DNA from: Ifrita kowaldi
Taxonomy: Eukaryota > Chordata > Aves > Passeriformes > Cinclosomatidae
Assembly (NCBI GenBank): GCA_013398055.1
Contig: VZRS01012048.1
Coordinates: 142,871-206,870 of the forward strand
DNA: 64,000 nt
Reading direction: 5' to 3'
The notes beneath the pieces are model-generated. The model did no database searches and was not told where the DNA came from. It was given only the letters and a program-made list of their open reading frames with translations. Shown here in pieces: positions 60,501-64,000 of this stretch (position 1 is its first letter; the number at the start of each line of letters is the position of its first letter). A program made the translations under genes and the position numbers.

Positions 60501-63500
60501 TAGCAAACAGAATCAGGCATGTGACAGTTTGCTACATCTGTGCAGCGATAAGTCATTCATCTCAACCTGACACTTTTCTCTTTTCCAAAGTGACACTGCA
60601 ACAGAGAAATATGCTTGCTCATTTATGGGAAGGAGAGTAATCAGTCCTGGCAAACGGAGTTGAATTTCATTCATACAGTACATAACTCGCAGTTTGTACT
60701 TTCCTTAAATTTCCATGGATAGTGTCCCACTAATTTCAGCCAGAAAGCTACATTTCTAAAATTATTTTACCATTGAACTGTAAAATGGGGTCCTATGAGG
60801 TACTTTAAGAGACATTCTGTAGCATCAGAAGTAAAAATAGCAGTACTTTCTTCAGAAAAATTATAGCTGCCAGTTCCAGATTTTCCGTGGTAATTAACCT
60901 AGATGCACTCAAGTGATGAGTACTCTCCCTAATGACTCTATTGGTTCAAAAAGGGAACATTTTCCTGTGATCTCCTCTGACAGTATCATCAGGATGTTGT
61001 CAGTGCAAACAATACCCTTATCTAGCTTCTTTTCAAGTCACCTGATTAACTGGAGAAAATAGAAACAGAAAGAAAAGAGCATGTCCTTGCAGAGAGGCTG
61101 TAAATGTCACTGAAAGGCCAAGGGACCAGTTCCACCTGTCCTTCCTTCGTTAGTTCAGCTTCTCCTGCTGAAGTGGTGGCTTACTGGGGTGCTTTATTTC
61201 CCAGTCTCTCTGCCAGAAGGTGGATCTTTACTGTTAGAAACCCAGTTCATGTATCCTGGTCACAATGGTGCCTTTGTAAAGGGAACAGTGGGTACAGGGC
61301 TTGAAAAACAACTTTCCTTCCCATTTAGAACCCTATAGGCTCATTATTCAATAGCACAGTGGTAACATAATGCATTTTCATTTACTTCACCCTAAATGTA
61401 TGTAAATTAAAGGGTGGGTTTTTTATTAAAAATAACACTGATGTGTTTTTTGTTATTCAGAAAAGAAATTGTATTAGTGAAAAACAGCACTAATGACATT
61501 TCACATTCAAATTTGCCACTTGCTGGAAAAAGGCAGGTCTCACCCTGTGCTCAAAATATAAAAAAAAAAAACCACAAAATCTCTACTAATTGGTATTGTC
61601 ATCCATATGGTTAGTCCATATGTGTGTTTTGCTTGTTTTAACTTATGATTGTCTCTTTAGATGTAAGATTGCATCCTAATAAAAAATGCTGTGCTCTTTA
61701 CAATGAAAAATAGATCTGAAATGAAGTGGCAGAATCACTACACACCATTGCTGGAGGGATTTTGGGTGGCAAATGTCATGTTTACCAGGAAGGGTTACGC
61801 ATTTATAAGTGTTTAGGGCTTTAGGAAACCAGGGACACTGCAAGATGTGACAACTTGCCTTTAACATTTGAATTTTTGAGGCACCTGGGGCTTTAAATTG
61901 AATCTTATTTAGCCCAAACATTTAGATGGCTATACTGTAAGACCTGCTCCTGTGCCCAGTTGAGTTTTTGGCTTCATAATCAAATCAAGCAAAGATACTC
62001 TTCTCAAGGCTGCCTCACCTGTGTGAGATCTGCAGAAAAATGATGGATTGCCTAGGTAATTATGAAGTATTGAGAGACAGTGTATGAGTACAGATTGAAG
62101 TATTTACTCACATCTAATCAAAACTTCTTCTAAAGCTAGAACATTTACTAGTCTTCTCAGTTTTCTGTTTGAAGCTCCTTTAGTTACATCCTGGGACATG
62201 ATGAACTCACAAAAGATAAAGTATATAAAGAAGAAGAAGGAAAAAAAAAGGAAAAGCCAAAAAGACATTGACTGTAAGTATTGATGACAAAGTAAATGAA
62301 AGCCAACCAGAAAATTTAGAGGTTTGTATTTTATTCTCAAGATGTTAAAGCCTATGATTATTTATGAGTCAAGCTCTCATTTTTGCTACTTTCCCTTCCA
62401 GTTCTTTTGATTCTAATGGATCAGATCTATCAAGAAGGTTGCCTCTTCATGAGACAGAGAGGAAAACATAAACACTGAAAGAGGCAGGATCAATCTCATG
62501 GAGAACTGTAAAAATCAGAAAGGAATCTTAAACCATGGATCAGAATTCAGCTGGGTGAAAAGTGAACCCTAAGATGTGTTCACAATTGACCTTTGTTGTC
62601 AAGCAGGCAGTCTGCTACTTCCTCGATTAGTTGAAGTTCTTTCCAAGGTGTTTTGTTTCATTCCAAATATACTGACATGAAATACTGAAGCCCTGAAGTC
62701 AGTTATGTCAGACAGCAGGGCTAAACATCAGTTCAGGCACAGACAGCAAAACTGCAGATGAAAGGTCAGAAATGTTTGGTGGACAAAGTGTTAGGACAGT
62801 GAGCAGCCTCTAAAAGTCCAAAGGATCCTTCTAAATGGGGAAGCAATTTAGGAGACCCAAGGAACATACTCTGAACAGTAGGGGAGATACTAAAGTAAGC
62901 CAGTTATTGCTAGAATTATCCCTGAATTCATCTGTAACTTGCTAGTTTTAATCTCAGTAACAGTTTTGGCCAGGCAAAGAAAAAGTGCAAGATGCCTTTT
63001 TTAAGCAAGGTACAAAATACAGTTCACAAGGAGGTCATAAAGAAGTAGATGCCCACTGCTTTTGTCTTAATCTGTGTTTTCCCAATATCTGTCATCTCTA
63101 TTTAGATTTTGAATACTCTGAGAGAATTAGAGGTTTTCTGTTGGTATGAATAAATACGACAGCAAAGCAACCCATTGCACTTTTATGAAAACAAGGAAGA
63201 AAAGATACTTCAATTGAACCTCTTCTGCCACTTGTGGACTGGGATGCTTTTATTCAGTTGCCAAAGAAAGAGACAGGTTATGGTATAGCTTATCTGTAAG
63301 GAATAAGCATGGATGTGATGTTTCTGTACCATGTCTTGGATTCAAGTTTGACTGGTGCTACTGTCATCTCATGAATGACAATAAATTATGTGTATGCTGG
63401 TCCTAACCACGTTACAGAGAACTTTAGACTAACTGTTAGCCTAACAGTTCAATAGCTTGAGTTACTATAATGTCTTTTGAGAAATACGGTTGCTATATAG

Positions 63501-63985
63501 CCTGCTCTAGGTCTCTCTGTTTTTACTTATGGGTGTAGAGACAGCTAGCAATTTCTTTCATGGCATCATTCTGTTACTGGGGGGTGAAGGGGAGCAGTAC
63601 ACTCAGTTTTTAGACATCTTCTGATACTGAAATCAGACCATTCTACCTTGTAATCCAGAAGTCCATCTTGAACACAACAATGTTGAGAATTAACAGTCCT
63701 CAAAACACAAGAAATTAAGTTTCAGGGCTAAAGCCTTGAATTCCGAGTTAAACAAACATTTTGCACTGTGAGGCACATGATACTTTCTTGCATGACATTT
63801 AATATTAGTCTGAAAAAATGCATCTTATAATTTTTTCTCTGACATCTGCTTTTCATTCTCTAAGCATTTTTGTCCTGACTCACTCTCACAGGTAATCCCA
63901 GAGCAGCAGCAAAAGAAGTCCATTGACAGGTGTCTTTTCTTGTAATTAGGCAGCAGTGCAGTACCTCAGACATCTTACTCTTTAA
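57526..63985. other. non-coding DNA, no gene seen
   Basis: Short open frames only, none recognised. A purine tract at 62230-62256 (GAAGAAGAAGG then A-rich) is simple sequence. No interspersed repeat identified. Confidence 0.6.
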
Positions 63986-64000
63986 TTTTTTTTTTTTTTT
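63986..64000. repeat. poly-T run cut by the window end
   Basis: At least 15 T at the very end. It could be the antisense poly-A tail of a retrotransposed copy or a processed pseudogene lying beyond the window, or a simple homopolymer. Confidence 0.8.

Overview
The window looks like AT-rich, gene-poor avian nuclear DNA. The avian call rests on chicken-repeat-1 (CR1) LINE fragments with the typical 3' end made of ATTCTRTG octamers (best copies at 16660-17012 on + and 39959-40350 on -). A short element at 50577-50748 joins a tRNA-like head to a CR1-type tail, the architecture of the passerine TguSINE1 family, so a songbird or other passerine is my best guess; the exact species cannot be read from the sequence.

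I find no convincing protein-coding gene, rRNA, tRNA gene or CRISPR array. The open reading frames present are short, scattered on both strands, lack recognisable domains, and are no longer than expected by chance in 64 kb. The window is therefore intergenic desert or intron.

Layout. 1-4.3 kb: unique DNA with a perfect 517-bp direct duplication around a single N; the duplicated block contains an LTR-like promoter (CCAAT boxes, TATA box, CpG-rich stretch). 4.3-6.5 kb: an old CR1/L3 fragment, then a surprising RTE-type LINE endonuclease relic with only one internal stop over about 118 codons, then a 176-bp GAAA tract. 6.5-11.5 kb: unique DNA with a perfect 20-bp match to the p53 response-element consensus (7361-7380). 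11.5-12.1 kb: decayed CR1 reverse transcriptase. 12-20 kb: unique DNA and one good CR1 3' end. 20.4-20.7 kb: a 16-N gap with a near-duplicate flank. 20.8-38.5 kb: repeat-poor, with several blocks that look like conserved non-coding elements, the strongest at 33350-34060. 38.6-44.3 kb: a run of old MIR-like SINEs and a CR1. 47.6-47.8 kb: a third assembly seam at a poly-T tract. 50.6 kb: the tRNA/CR1 SINE. 50.7-64 kb: unique DNA with one GC-rich block at 57360-57525.

The dominant functional content is probably regulatory (distal enhancers) plus retroelement remains. Conservation, transcription and p53 binding cannot be tested from the sequence alone; each entry states what was seen and what is inferred.
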